From the NCBI GenBank assembly GCA_022776215.1, contig JALFIR010000032.1, positions 1-25,506 on the forward strand: a stretch of 25,506 nt of DNA. Direction: 5' to 3'. Below, piece after piece: positions 1-8,852 of this stretch. This stretch comes from Colivicinus sp022776215 (GTDB lineage: Bacteria; Bacillota_I; Bacilli_A; Erysipelotrichales; Erysipelotrichaceae). The notes under the pieces were generated by a model. The model was not told the origin of the DNA. It saw only the letters and a program-made list of their open reading frames with translations, and did not search any database. How positions within the stretch are numbered: the stretch's first letter is position 1; each line of letters opens with the position of its first letter. A program made the translations under genes and the position numbers.

Positions 1-104
1 TCGATTGTAACGGTTTCACCATCGGCTACATTACTAGTAGCTAAATTACCACAACCCGTTAATAACAGCGATAATGCACAAACGCATAATAATTTCTTAT
101 TCAT
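1..104 (-). CDS. Putative lipoprotein, N-terminal part only
   Basis: Only the first 34 codons lie in the window; the gene runs off the left edge. The protein starts MNKKLL, followed by a short hydrophobic stretch and a clear lipobox (LLTGC, Cys at about residue 19). It should therefore be exported, lipid-modified and anchored on the outer face of the membrane. A ribosome binding site (AAAGGA) sits about 10 nt before the ATG. The visible mature part (GNLATSNVADGETVTI) is too short to assign a family. A minus-strand terminator-like hairpin lies between this gene and the kinase gene upstream, so it is probably a separate transcript. The lipoprotein call is seen in the sequence; the function is unknown. 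Confidence 0.72.
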   Translation of the reverse strand, partial: MNKKLLCVCALSLLLTGCGNLATSNVADGETVTI

Positions 105-165
105 CTAAAATGTTCCTTTAATACTTCATCATTATAACAAGCTTCAACAAAAGAATAGAAAATTT

Positions 166-204
166 AAAAAGCGATTATCAGGTTGGAAACAACTAGATAA
201 TCAC
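166..204 (-). terminator. Hairpin plus T-run between kinase operon and lipoprotein gene
   Basis: On the minus strand GTGATTATC (204-196) pairs with GATAATCGC (179-171), giving 9 bp with one G-U, around a 16-nt loop, followed by TTTTT. It most likely ends the MATE/binding-protein/kinase transcript. A minus-strand TATAAT at 226-221 lies just upstream of the hairpin, so it could instead act as an attenuator for the lipoprotein gene. The rest of 105-309 shows nothing I recognise. Confidence 0.55.
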
Positions 205-309
205 CCATAGACGCTTTCGCATTATAGCATTAAAATAAAAATCCCTTCACATATATTTAACTGGTAGGAAAAACAAATACGAAAGGATAATTAGATTTTT
301 CATCAACAA

Positions 310-2736
310 CTATTTCTTACAAAACTTATAGATAGTCTTAACCAACAGCTTCTCATCAATAGGTTTAGACAAATGGGCATTCATGCCTGCCTTCAAGCTT
401 CTTTCAACATCATCCTTAAACGCATTAGCACTCATCGCAATGATAGGTGTACCTATGCCCATTGCCCTTAATTGTCTTGTAGCCTCAAGACCTCCCATGA
501 CAGGCATCATAACGTCCATCAAGATACAATCGTAAGTTCCTTCTTTTAGCTTATCTAAGGCCTCTTTACCATTATTTACACAAGTTGGCACTATACCTAC
601 ACTTTCTAACATAAACGTTGCAATTTCCCTGTTTATTTCATTATCTTCGACAATCAAAACATGTAAACCACCAACATCATAATTTTCTTCTTCAGCTTCT
701 TCTTTAACACTCTCGCCTAAGTCAAAAGGAAGCTCTACTACGAAAGTTGTACCCTTGTCAACAACACTGCTAAAACCAATAGAACCACCCATCTTATCAA
801 CTAGTTCTTTAGTAATAGCCATACCTAAACCTGTACCCTCATAAGTGCCCCTAGCGGTATTCCCCTCTTGGGAAAAAGGTTTAAATACATCCTCTTGGAA
901 ATCCTTAGACATACCAATACCAGTATCTGCACACACAAACTTCAACAATACCTTATTTCCAGGACAAAGTTCTTCAGTTAAAGTGATATTAATTGAACCT
1001 TCTTTATGATTATACTTAACCGCATTATTAATAATATTCTGGAAAATTTGAGTCAAATGTAGAGGCGAACCAACTAAGTCATTATATTCAATCTTAATAT
1101 CACTAGTAATCGTAATATCTCTTTCATTCGCCCTAACCTTTGTAATATCAATCGCACTATTAATAACCTTATCTAACTTAAACGGATTATGATCCAAAGT
1201 TATTTCACCAGACTCTAGCTTATTCATATCTAAGACATCATTAACAAGATTCAACAAGAAACCAGAACTTTCAAAAATCTTATTAAGACAGTCATCTATC
1301 TTTTCCCTATCATCTTCATTATCTTTAGCTATCTTCACAAGCCCCCTAATACCATTGATAGGAGTTCTAATATCATGAGACATTCTTCTCAAGAAAGAAG
1401 TCTTAGAGGCATTAGCCCTCTTTTCTTGATCAAGTGCATTAACCAAACGCTTGTTATAATCCATTTCCTTCTCCTTCTCACTTGTCTTATCAAGCCACAA
1501 ATAAATAACCTTATCTATAGCCCCGTTATCATTTCTAAGTGGGAAACAAGTAACATCAAACCAATGAACCTCATGCTTAAAGGTCTTAGTCATATAAGGT
1601 TGATTCCTTAAAAACTTCTCGCAATGTCTAAAATCTATAAATTCATGATATTCATCAGTTCTCTTGCCTGCATAGAAAGAATCCAACATCTTATTAAGCA
1701 TCACATCGGCATCCTTAATACCTTTATAAAAACCTGCAATATTACCCTTATCATTCACAAACTCATAAGTATTTTTATTCACATCAATAAAAATAGCGCA
1801 ATAATAAATACTGCTTATCGACTCGATAATACTCATTTGTTTACGCTCTTTTTCTAAACTCAAAAGCTCTTCCTTATGTTTAGACAAAGTAATCAAAAAA
1901 TACACCACAAACAACAACAAGCTAAAAATAAAAGGAGCGGTAAAACGTGCCAAATTAACTGTTTTGCTAGGATAGAAAACATAATAATCATATGTGGACG
2001 TTCTATTACAAATGCCATACCAAGAATTACCATCCATTCTTAGATAGATAAAATCATGGTCATTGACAATCAAATCAAGATTCTCATAAGAATTAAACTT
2101 AAAAACCAAAGGCGAATAATCACCAACGCCACTGGTTGCGATTACTGTTGAATCTTTTGCGATAGCCAAAATACCATCATAATTAAAATTGAAACCATCA
2201 AACAGATAAGATAAATTATCATCAGAATACATAACATCCTTACAATAATTCACAATCGCAAGCTTATCTTCTTCAAAAGACAAAGCTACCACATCATAAA
2301 CCATCCCGTCTTTTTTATAATTAGACGCAAAGACCTTAGTGGGATAATCAAAAATCGCATCAATATTATTATTTAAAGAAATGGTACCATCAGGTAATTC
2401 TTTACCATATTGAACCAGCACATTATAGTCTCTATCCACAATAGAAATACCAGTAATATGTTGAACGCTTAAATAATCCTCAATCCAAGATAAATCGCTA
2501 CTACTATGATATCTATCCACAAACTCAATTGATATACCAATCAAACGAGTCTCACTCTTAGTATTATTAACATTCAAATAATCCTCATACGAAGTAACTT
2601 GTTTCTTGGCATAATCAATAGTATCATTAGCTGACTTTAATATATTAGACATCGCAATGGTATTACTTATAAAAAAAGTAAGCAAACAAATCATTAAACC
2701 AATAGACAATGGCAAATAAACTTTTCTCTTATTCAT
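310..2736 (-). CDS. Hybrid sensor histidine kinase with C-terminal receiver domain
   Basis: This is a membrane-bound hybrid kinase of about 808 aa. Numbered from the first of two possible ATGs, it has a transmembrane segment at about 10-30, an extracytoplasmic sensing region at about 31-265, a second transmembrane segment at about 268-288, and a PAS-like region at about 305-420. A HisKA domain follows with the phospho-acceptor His456 in SHDIRTP. The HATPase domain has an N box (about 570-578), DTGIGM (606-611) and GTGLGM (636-641). The receiver (about 693-808) has the acceptor Asp743 in LMDVMMP and Lys793. No output domain follows the receiver, so phosphate probably passes to a separate protein not seen here. 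ATG codons lie at 2742 and 2736. The GGAGG is 6 nt from the second and abuts the first, so I chose 2736. The gene overlaps the preceding binding-protein gene by 8 nt. Confidence 0.93.
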   Translation of the reverse strand: MNKRKVYLPLSIGLMICLLTFFISNTIAMSNILKSANDTIDYAKKQVTSYEDYLNVNNTKSETRLIGISIEFVDRYHSSSDLSWIEDYLSVQHITGISIVDRDYNVLVQYGKELPDGTISLNNNIDAIFDYPTKVFASNYKKDGMVYDVVALSFEEDKLAIVNYCKDVMYSDDNLSYLFDGFNFNYDGILAIAKDSTVIATSGVGDYSPLVFKFNSYENLDLIVNDHDFIYLRMDGNSWYGICNRTSTYDYYVFYPSKTVNLARFTAPFIFSLLLFVVYFLITLSKHKEELLSLEKERKQMSIIESISSIYYCAIFIDVNKNTYEFVNDKGNIAGFYKGIKDADVMLNKMLDSFYAGKRTDEYHEFIDFRHCEKFLRNQPYMTKTFKHEVHWFDVTCFPLRNDNGAIDKVIYLWLDKTSEKEKEMDYNKRLVNALDQEKRANASKTSFLRRMSHDIRTPINGIRGLVKIAKDNEDDREKIDDCLNKIFESSGFLLNLVNDVLDMNKLESGEITLDHNPFKLDKVINSAIDITKVRANERDITITSDIKIEYNDLVGSPLHLTQIFQNIINNAVKYNHKEGSINITLTEELCPGNKVLLKFVCADTGIGMSKDFQEDVFKPFSQEGNTARGTYEGTGLGMAITKELVDKMGGSIGFSSVVDKGTTFVVELPFDLGESVKEEAEEENYDVGGLHVLIVEDNEINREIATFMLESVGIVPTCVNNGKEALDKLKEGTYDCILMDVMMPVMGGLEATRQLRAMGIGTPIIAMSANAFKDDVERSLKAGMNAHLSKPIDEKLLVKTIYKFCKK

Positions 2737-3493
2737 TGCCATCCTCCATCATCACATTACTTGTATAACTATCAACAATTTCTTTAATAGTTCCATCATT
2801 TCTCATCTCATGCAAAGTATTAGCCAACAAAGTTAAAAAACTTTGATCATAGTCTTTCTTAAACGCAACACCCAATTTAGAAGTCAAAACATTCTCATCC
2901 AAGAAACGATAATCATCGCTACCCCTGATTAAAGCTTTTAAAACTAACTCATGACCAGCAATCGCATCAACATAAGCTCTTTGAAGACTAATAAACACTT
3001 CATTGATAGTTGAAAAAGTATATAAATAACGAATATCACTCAATTCCTCATTATTCTCAAAAGCCCACTCAGCCTTACTAGTAGCCTGCACCCCCACAAT
3101 CTCATTCTTTAAATCAGCTAAAGAATAAATATCACTATCCTCTTTAACCATGACATATTGATTACTAAAAAGATAAGGACCAACCCAGGCATAAAGATCT
3201 TCTCTATCATTCATAGAAAAACCACCCCAAAGACAATCAATCTCGCCACTTTTTAGATACTCATCCTTCTTTTGCCACTCAATTTGTTTAAAAACAGGAG
3301 TATAACCCATTCTACTAAGAGCTTCCTTAGCAATATCAACATCAATACCCTTCATCTCACCATTATCAATATATGAAAAAGGTTCAAATTGATAGCTACC
3401 AACGACAATCTCTCCATTACTGTTATCCTTTTTAACAGCAGTACAACCGCACAATATAAACAACAGTAAAACAACAGTAACAAACTTCCTCAT
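2729..3493 (-). CDS. Family 3 extracellular solute-binding lipoprotein
   Basis: The protein is 254 aa with a signal peptide and lipobox (ILCGC, lipidated Cys17). It then has the bacterial type 3 solute-binding fold: an early GSYQFEPFSY strand, GIDVDIAKEAL, and the aspartate-rich DCLWGGFSMNDRE segment typical of amino-acid binding proteins. Residues that contact the ligand amino group in this family are only partly recognisable. No ABC permease or ATPase gene adjoins it. Instead it lies between a MATE gene (1-nt overlap, TAATG) and the hybrid kinase (8-nt overlap), with AAGGAG 11 nt before the ATG. The context suggests a ligand-presenting partner for the kinase rather than a transporter subunit. 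That role is inference; family membership is firm. Confidence 0.88.
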   Translation of the reverse strand: MRKFVTVVLLLFILCGCTAVKKDNSNGEIVVGSYQFEPFSYIDNGEMKGIDVDIAKEALSRMGYTPVFKQIEWQKKDEYLKSGEIDCLWGGFSMNDREDLYAWVGPYLFSNQYVMVKEDSDIYSLADLKNEIVGVQATSKAEWAFENNEELSDIRYLYTFSTINEVFISLQRAYVDAIAGHELVLKALIRGSDDYRFLDENVLTSKLGVAFKKDYDQSFLTLLANTLHEMRNDGTIKEIVDSYTSNVMMEDGNE

Positions 3494-4845
3494 TACTTAG
3501 TCATCTCCTTTTGTAGCCAACCACTAAAGTGATAGTAACAACCTGTAAACACCGCAGCCAAAATCCAAGTTAAACTATAACTCCAACCAATCATACTAAT
3601 ATCCCTTGTAGTCTTTAGCACAATAGCCAAATAAACCTGTCTAATAACTACAAACGCCATAATAGATGTAAACATAGGCACAAAACTTCTACCACTCGCC
3701 CTTAGAGCACCAGAATATACTTGATGGAAACATAAGGCAAAATAGAAAGGACACATAATTCTAATAAAAGTAGCACCAGCCTCAATAACATCTCTATCAC
3801 TATTAAAGATTCCAATACAAGAATCCGCAAAAGTCATAACAATTACGCCCAAGACAATAACCGTAGCCAAAGACATAATCAAAGTAGCCCTAATACCTTG
3901 TTTTACACGATCATACTTCTTAGCACCCAAGTTCTGTGACACAAACGTTGTAATTGCCAACATAAAACTATTAACAGGCAAACCCAAGAAATTATCAAAC
4001 TTATTAGCGCTTGAAAAACCAGCCACCGCAGCACTACCAAAGCCATTGATATAATACATAACCATGACATTAGAAACAGACACTACCATACCCTGTAAAC
4101 CAGCTGGAACACCCACAAAGACTATTTCTTTTAAAATACTTAAATGAATCTTTAATTTTTTAAAAATCAATTGATACTCGCTCTTATTCTTACACAAGAT
4201 ATACAAAACAAGAACCATCGCAAAAGCCTGACAAATAATAGTTGCTAATGCGGCACCAACTACCCCCAACTTAATAACTCTTACAAACAATAAATCTAAG
4301 AATACATTAATTATTGAAGAAACAATAAGAATAAACAAAGGCGCTTTCGCATTACCAACTGATTGTAAAATACCAGTTCCTGCATTATACAAAGTCACAA
4401 ACACATTACCCAAGAAATAAGTCTTCAAGTAAGCATTAGCGCTATCAAAACTATCACTAGGCGTATTCATCATCTCTAATAGCTTAGGTGAAATTAAATA
4501 GCCAAAAACAGATAAGAAAATTCCAAACAATAACGAGAACATCACAAAAGTATGAACTGCCTTAGAAACATTCTCCTTATCCCTTGCCCCATAATACTTA
4601 GAAACAATAACACCAGCACCTGTTGCCAAACCCTGGAAAAACGCAATCATCAAATTAATAATTGGCGTAGATGTTCCAACGGCTGCCAAAGCATGCTTAC
4701 CAACAAAGTTACCAACCACAAAAGAGTCGATAGCGTTGTACATTAATTGAAAGAAATTGCCCAACAACAACGGTATTGAAAACAATAAAATCTTCTCAAA
4801 TATATTTCCCTCGGTCATTAGACCACTCTTCTTACGTAAAATCAT
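3493..4845 (-). CDS. MATE family efflux transporter
   Basis: This is a 450-aa polytopic membrane protein with about 12 hydrophobic segments in two related halves, as in MATE cation- or Na+-coupled drug exporters. Typical early features are the TEGNIFEKILLFSIPLLLGN segment, then QLMYNAIDSFVVGNFVG, and later a loop with GAKKYDRVKQG that matches the cytoplasmic loop after a transmembrane helix in this family. The substrate cannot be told from sequence. It is the first gene of the MATE/binding-protein/kinase operon. The first ATG (4845) lies just after a TATAAT-like sequence and has no clear ribosome binding site. An ATG nine codons inside (4818, MTEGN) is a real alternative start, preceded by a weak AAGAAGAG. 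Confidence 0.93.
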   Translation of the reverse strand: MILRKKSGLMTEGNIFEKILLFSIPLLLGNFFQLMYNAIDSFVVGNFVGKHALAAVGTSTPIINLMIAFFQGLATGAGVIVSKYYGARDKENVSKAVHTFVMFSLLFGIFLSVFGYLISPKLLEMMNTPSDSFDSANAYLKTYFLGNVFVTLYNAGTGILQSVGNAKAPLFILIVSSIINVFLDLLFVRVIKLGVVGAALATIICQAFAMVLVLYILCKNKSEYQLIFKKLKIHLSILKEIVFVGVPAGLQGMVVSVSNVMVMYYINGFGSAAVAGFSSANKFDNFLGLPVNSFMLAITTFVSQNLGAKKYDRVKQGIRATLIMSLATVIVLGVIVMTFADSCIGIFNSDRDVIEAGATFIRIMCPFYFALCFHQVYSGALRASGRSFVPMFTSIMAFVVIRQVYLAIVLKTTRDISMIGWSYSLTWILAAVFTGCYYHFSGWLQKEMTK

Positions 4846-4934
4846 GTGATTATTATATCCCCAATTACTTTAAATAAGACTACATTTGCCGTTTATTCAA
4901 TTAAATATACCTTTTTTCTATGTATTTATACACA

Positions 4935-5049
4935 GGTGTAAATAATAGCCTCTAAATATCCCCTATTTGGTGTAATTATTACCATATAGAAATACCCTAA
5001 TAGGTGTAAATAATGGTATAATTTTACTACCTGAATGGTGTAATTATTA
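4935..5049. repeat. Four phased GGTGTAAWTAWT repeats, exact 34-bp period
   Basis: The motif begins at 4935, 4969, 5003 and 5037, spaced exactly 34 bp apart each time. Copies alternate between GGTGTAAATAAT (1 and 3) and GGTGTAATTATT (2 and 4). The rest of each unit is weakly conserved too; units 1-3 have CCTATTT, CCTAATA and CCTGAAT at the same offset near the end. The array ends at the ribosome binding site of the next gene and contains its -10 box. It is therefore either a tandem repeat or, more likely, a set of operator sites. A 34-bp step is a little over three helical turns. The rest of the 4846-5063 gap shows nothing else clear. Confidence 0.85.
5014..5022 (+). promoter_or_regulatory. 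Extended -10 promoter of the DUF4143 ATPase gene
   Basis: TGGTATAAT is an extended -10 element with a perfect TATAAT at 5017-5022. No good -35 hexamer stands 16-18 bp upstream. The third copy of the phased repeat occupies 5003-5014, directly against the -10, and the fourth falls in the leader. A protein bound to the array would be expected to block this promoter. Confidence 0.6.
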
Positions 5050-5063
5050 GAAAGGACAGCAAT

Positions 5064-6425
5064 ATGAAAAGAAAATATATAGAAGATTTAACAAACTGGA
5101 ATAATAGTCCAAATAGAAAACCTTTAATTGTTTGGGGTGCAAGACAGGTTGGTAAAACATACCTAATCAAAGAACTATTTGCCAAAGAATATTATTCAAA
5201 TAAATATATTTATATTGATTGTCTAAAAGATGATGCCTTTACTAATTATTGTTTCCAACATTCCAACGTAGATGACATTATCACTTATCTAGAACTATCG
5301 AATAATATGGTAATCGACAAAGATACACTTTTAATCTTTGATGAAGTCCAAGAATGCCTGCCAATAATCACCATGCTTAAATACTTTTGCCAAGACCATA
5401 GAGAAATACCAGTTATCGCAACTGGTTCCATGGTTCGTGTAAAAATTAAAAGAGATGCCCATAAGCCAGGCGTAGCTAAAAACGAGTTTATGTTCCCTGT
5501 AGGAAAGATTAACCAAATTACTATCAACCCTCTTTCTTTTGAAGAATATCTACTAAATAAAAACGAAATGCTATATAAGAAGATTGTAGACACCTACTAT
5601 AAATCTTCACCATTAGATGATGCGATTCACGAACTAGCGATGAATGAGTTTTATAATTATCTTCTAATTGGAGGAATGCCTGAAGTTGTAAACGAATATC
5701 TAGAAACAGGAAGTTTCCAAAAAGCTAGAATTACACTTAAAGAACTTTATGACAACTATTTAGCCGACATGGAACTTTATCAAGCTAGTGGGGAATCTAT
5801 TATTAGATCTAGAATCATCTTTAATAATATCTTTAGTCAGTTAAACAAAGAAAATAAAAACTTTAGCCCCTCTTGTGTTGATAAGAAGTTACGTACAAGA
5901 GATATTAGAACACCACTAGATTGGTTAACACTAGCTCATATAGTCAACAAATGTTCCCTATTAAAAGAAAAAGTAAGCATCCCCATGATTGAAGATGAAG
6001 CCGAAAGCTATAGACTATACCTATCTGACATTGGCATGTTCTCTTATCAATCAGGAATTAACGCAACAACTTTTATCGACAAAAGCGCAAGAAACCAACT
6101 ATCTGGCATTTTCTATGAAAACTATGTCGCTTGTGAAATGGTAGCCAATGATATTCCTTTATTCTATTGGAAAGGTAAACAAAATTCATTATTAGAATTC
6201 ATGGTACAAGTAGGTAACAATATCATTCCAATTGATGTTAAAAAATCAAGAGGACAGCTAAACTCATTAAACAAATTTAAAGAACATAACCACTTAGAAT
6301 ACGCTATAAAAATATCAGAAAATAAATTTGGCATAAACAAGGAAAATAAGTTGATTACAATTCCTTTTTACCAAGCTTTCTTATTATGTAAGGATCTAAA
6401 AGAAGGCAAAGACTTATTAAAATAA
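5064..6425 (+). CDS. AAA ATPase with C-terminal DUF4143 domain
   Basis: The protein is 453 aa. The N-terminal AAA_14-type ATPase has a Walker A at about 25-32 (GARQVGKT) and a Walker B at about 89-94 (LLIFDE followed by VQE). The C-terminal DUF4143 half has a nuclease-like stretch, with LLEF at about residue 378 followed by IPIDVKKS, resembling the acidic and D-x-K positions of PD-(D/E)XK folds. Proteins of this build are common, variable in number and still poorly understood in Firmicutes, Bacteroidetes and archaea. Roles linked to mobile elements or stress have been suggested but not proven. The ribosome binding site AAAGGA is 7 nt before the ATG. The gene is monocistronic. Its promoter is buried in a 34-bp repeat array, which suggests tight regulation, perhaps by itself. 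Confidence 0.88.
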   Translation: MKRKYIEDLTNWNNSPNRKPLIVWGARQVGKTYLIKELFAKEYYSNKYIYIDCLKDDAFTNYCFQHSNVDDIITYLELSNNMVIDKDTLLIFDEVQECLPIITMLKYFCQDHREIPVIATGSMVRVKIKRDAHKPGVAKNEFMFPVGKINQITINPLSFEEYLLNKNEMLYKKIVDTYYKSSPLDDAIHELAMNEFYNYLLIGGMPEVVNEYLETGSFQKARITLKELYDNYLADMELYQASGESIIRSRIIFNNIFSQLNKENKNFSPSCVDKKLRTRDIRTPLDWLTLAHIVNKCSLLKEKVSIPMIEDEAESYRLYLSDIGMFSYQSGINATTFIDKSARNQLSGIFYENYVACEMVANDIPLFYWKGKQNSLLEFMVQVGNNIIPIDVKKSRGQLNSLNKFKEHNHLEYAIKISENKFGINKENKLITIPFYQAFLLCKDLKEGKDLLK

Positions 6426-6428
6426 TGA

Positions 6429-6458
6429 TTGACAAATACTTCACGAATATATTATCTT
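6429..6458 (+). promoter_or_regulatory. Promoter of the T-box/brnQ transcript
   Basis: A perfect -35 TTGACA (6429-6434) begins only four bases after the stop codon of the upstream ATPase gene. TATCTT (6453-6458, four of six to consensus) follows after 18 bp. Transcription should start near 6465, just before the first conserved T-box stem. Confidence 0.62.
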
Positions 6459-6464
6459 AAGAAT

Positions 6465-6726
6465 GTTGAAAAGCTTTGACGAAGAGCGCTTATCTAAAGG
6501 AAATTCAAAGAGAGTCTACATATGGTGAAAGTAGATAATGGACATTAGACAAGTAAATCACTTCCGAGCTTATATGCTGAAAATAGTAAGCATATACGTG
6601 AGAAACGACGTTACATGTTTAAGGCTTGATAGAGTCTAGTAAGAGGCATACTTAAAACATATGCAATTTGAGTGGTACCGCGGGTAATTTATAAGCTCGT
6701 CTCATTAAATTGAGATGAGCTTTTTT
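6465..6726 (+). promoter_or_regulatory. T-box riboswitch, isoleucine specifier (AUC)
   Basis: This leader senses uncharged tRNA. The 3' part has the T-box sequence GTGGTACCGCGGGT (6672-6685). It contains the UGGU (6673-6676) that pairs with the tRNA ACCA end, as expected for tRNA-Ile with A73. A terminator follows, with arms at 6695-6704 and 6711-6720 (10 bp, one G-U) and TTTTTT. In stem I an AAAGAGAG segment precedes the specifier loop. There, AA-ATC-ACTTCCGAG places ATC (Ile) at 6557-6559 in the usual context before ACY...GAG. Low charged tRNA-Ile should favour the antiterminator and allow brnQ expression. The exact 5' end is inferred from the promoter. Confidence 0.93.
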
Positions 6727-6743
6727 GTTTATAGGGGGACATT

Positions 6744-8048
6744 ATGAAATTAGAAAAAAGACAAATCATGCTAATAAGCTTCATGCTATTCTCACTGTTC
6801 TTTGGAGCAGGGAACCTAATCTTTCCACCATTCTTAGGACAAAGTGCAGGAAACACCACAATGATAGCCATGTGTGGTTTTATCATCACTGCCGTAATAC
6901 TTCCAGTACTAGGCATTATCGTTGTAGCTAAATTTGAAGGACTAGACAAACTAGGCGCCAAAGTAGGCAAAAGATTTTCAGTAATAATCACACTACTAAT
7001 CTACTTATCAATTGGACCTGGCCTTGGTATTCCTAGAGCTGCCTCAGTTCCTTTTGAAATGGCCATTGCCCCATACTTACCAGAAAGCTATAACTTAAAT
7101 GTAGCTATGTTAATCTATTCTCTTTTATTCTTTACAACAGCACTATGGCTATGCTTAAACCCAAAGAAACTAGTAGACAGAATTGGCAAAGTATTAACAC
7201 CAACTCTATTAACACTATTAGTATTATTATTTATAAACTTCTTATTTAGAGGTGAAGTCAACATCGCCAACCCAGTTGAAGCATACGCATCAAATGCCTT
7301 CTTAAAAGGCTTTACCGAAGGCTACAACACTATGGACGCTATTGCAGCCCTTAACTTTGGACTAGTTATCGCAACAACTTTAAAATCATTTGGACTAAAG
7401 GAAAAGAAAGACCGTATGCACTACACTTATCTTGCCTGTTTATTCGCAGGAACAATTCTTGCTTTAGTCTATATGATGTTATCTTACATGGGCATGTGTA
7501 GCTCAGGCGTCTATGCCCTACTTGACAATGGTGCCTGGACACTTAGATGTATTGTACAAGAAGTATTTGGTGAATTTGGAGCCTTCATACTAGCATTAAT
7601 CTTCACATTAGCATGCTTAACAACCTGTGTCGGATTAATCAACTCAATTTCACAATTCTTTGAAATCCAATTCAAGAAACTATCATACAAGACTTGGACA
7701 ATTCTAATAACAGTCTTCTCATTCTTAATCTGTAATTTAGGACTAAACATGATTCTAAGCATCTCAGTACCTGTACTAAATGCCATCTACCCAGAATCAA
7801 TTGTCCTAATTATCTTAGGTCTTACTGATAAGCTTTGGAAAGACAACAAATATGTTTATCCACTAGTAGTCGGTGGTGTTACTGTAGTAGCTGTTATCCA
7901 TGCACTAGAAAGAATCAACATTAACATTCCACTTCTTACAAACTTAACAAAGCTATTACCACTATATAAGCTTGACTTTGCTTGGTTATCAGTAGCTTTA
8001 GCACTTCTTGTACTAAGTCTTCTTATCAATAAACTTAAAAAGTGTTAA
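6744..8048 (+). CDS. brnQ: Branched-chain amino acid transporter BrnQ (LIVCS family)
   Basis: This 434-aa protein has about 12 transmembrane segments and takes up isoleucine, leucine and valine with Na+ or H+. The N-terminus carries the family hallmark LFFGAGNLIFPPFLG (about 19-33). IGPGLGIPRAASVPFEM follows at about 91-107 and a TTCVGLINSISQFF segment at about 291-304. Length and hydrophobic pattern are normal for BrnQ. GGGGGA stands 6 nt before the ATG. An isoleucine T-box directly upstream fixes the physiological link: the gene is made when charged tRNA-Ile is scarce. A glycosyltransferase gene follows after 9 nt and is probably in the same transcript. Confidence 0.96.
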   Translation: MKLEKRQIMLISFMLFSLFFGAGNLIFPPFLGQSAGNTTMIAMCGFIITAVILPVLGIIVVAKFEGLDKLGAKVGKRFSVIITLLIYLSIGPGLGIPRAASVPFEMAIAPYLPESYNLNVAMLIYSLLFFTTALWLCLNPKKLVDRIGKVLTPTLLTLLVLLFINFLFRGEVNIANPVEAYASNAFLKGFTEGYNTMDAIAALNFGLVIATTLKSFGLKEKKDRMHYTYLACLFAGTILALVYMMLSYMGMCSSGVYALLDNGAWTLRCIVQEVFGEFGAFILALIFTLACLTTCVGLINSISQFFEIQFKKLSYKTWTILITVFSFLICNLGLNMILSISVPVLNAIYPESIVLIILGLTDKLWKDNKYVYPLVVGGVTVVAVIHALERININIPLLTNLTKLLPLYKLDFAWLSVALALLVLSLLINKLKKC

Positions 8049-8057
8049 TATCAATTC

Positions 8058-8852
8058 ATGAACATCTTATTTTCTATTAACTCAAAATTTATTGAACTAA
8101 CTAAAAACTGTATTAAATCAATCATTAGATACGATCAAGATATCGACTTCTACATCCTTCATCACGATCTATCTAATGATGATAAAAATAATCTTATTAA
8201 TTCATTCAAGTCTCAAACATTTCACTTCATTGAAATAGACGAAAATGAATTCAAAGACTTCCCAATATCATCTAGATATCCACTAGAAATCTATTACAGA
8301 TTGTTTGCGCCATTACTACTTCCAAACAGCCTAGATAGAATTCTATATCTAGATGTTGATATTGTTGTTATCAATAGTCTTAAAGAACTATATAACACAG
8401 CACTAGAAAACTATTCATATGCAGCCTGCACTCACATAAGTGATGCGATGACCACTATGAACTGTATTAGATTAAATATTGATTTAGACACTCCTTATAT
8501 CAATACAGGTGTGCTACTAATGAACTTAGATGAACTACGTAGTAGTCTATCTAAACAACAAATTCTAGACTATGCGAATAAACATAAGAAACAGTTAGTG
8601 CTATTTGACCAAGACATCTTAACTGCCCTTTATGGCAAAAAGACTAAACTTCTTGACTACACTAAATATAATCTTAGTGATCGTATGATTAACTTCTATA
8701 ATATGCGCAACCCTAAGAATAAACTAACTCTTGACTCAATAAGAAAAAACACTGTTATTATTCACTATTGTGGTCGTAATAAACCTTGGAAAGATAATTA
8801 TCTAGGACAACTAGATTGTTTCTATGAAGAACTAAAAGAGGGAACCAACTAA
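8058..8852 (+). CDS. Glycosyltransferase family 8
   Basis: This 264-aa soluble retaining glycosyltransferase uses a nucleotide-sugar donor. The N-terminus (MNILFSINSKF) is the first nucleotide-binding strand. The metal-binding DxD is Asp99-Val-Asp101 in YLDVDIVV. YINTGVLLMNL (about 151-161) and the late HYCGRNKPW (about 236-244) are standard GT8 landmarks. The acceptor is unknown; relatives build lipopolysaccharide, teichoic or surface glycans. There is no convincing ribosome binding site, and the start lies 9 nt after the brnQ stop, so translation may be coupled. By position the gene would share the isoleucine T-box control, an odd pairing with no obvious metabolic reason. A terminator overlaps its stop codon. 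Confidence 0.9.
   Translation: MNILFSINSKFIELTKNCIKSIIRYDQDIDFYILHHDLSNDDKNNLINSFKSQTFHFIEIDENEFKDFPISSRYPLEIYYRLFAPLLLPNSLDRILYLDVDIVVINSLKELYNTALENYSYAACTHISDAMTTMNCIRLNIDLDTPYINTGVLLMNLDELRSSLSKQQILDYANKHKKQLVLFDQDILTALYGKKTKLLDYTKYNLSDRMINFYNMRNPKNKLTLDSIRKNTVIIHYCGRNKPWKDNYLGQLDCFYEELKEGTN

Noticed and set aside
1425..1434. CTTGATCAAG inside the kinase gene as a regulatory site
   Set aside because: It lies in the middle of conserved coding sequence with no promoter context, so chance is the simplest explanation.
4935..5049. CRISPR array
   Set aside because: The conserved motif is only about 12 bp and the spacers are weakly similar to each other. The unit sits on a promoter and there are no cas genes nearby.
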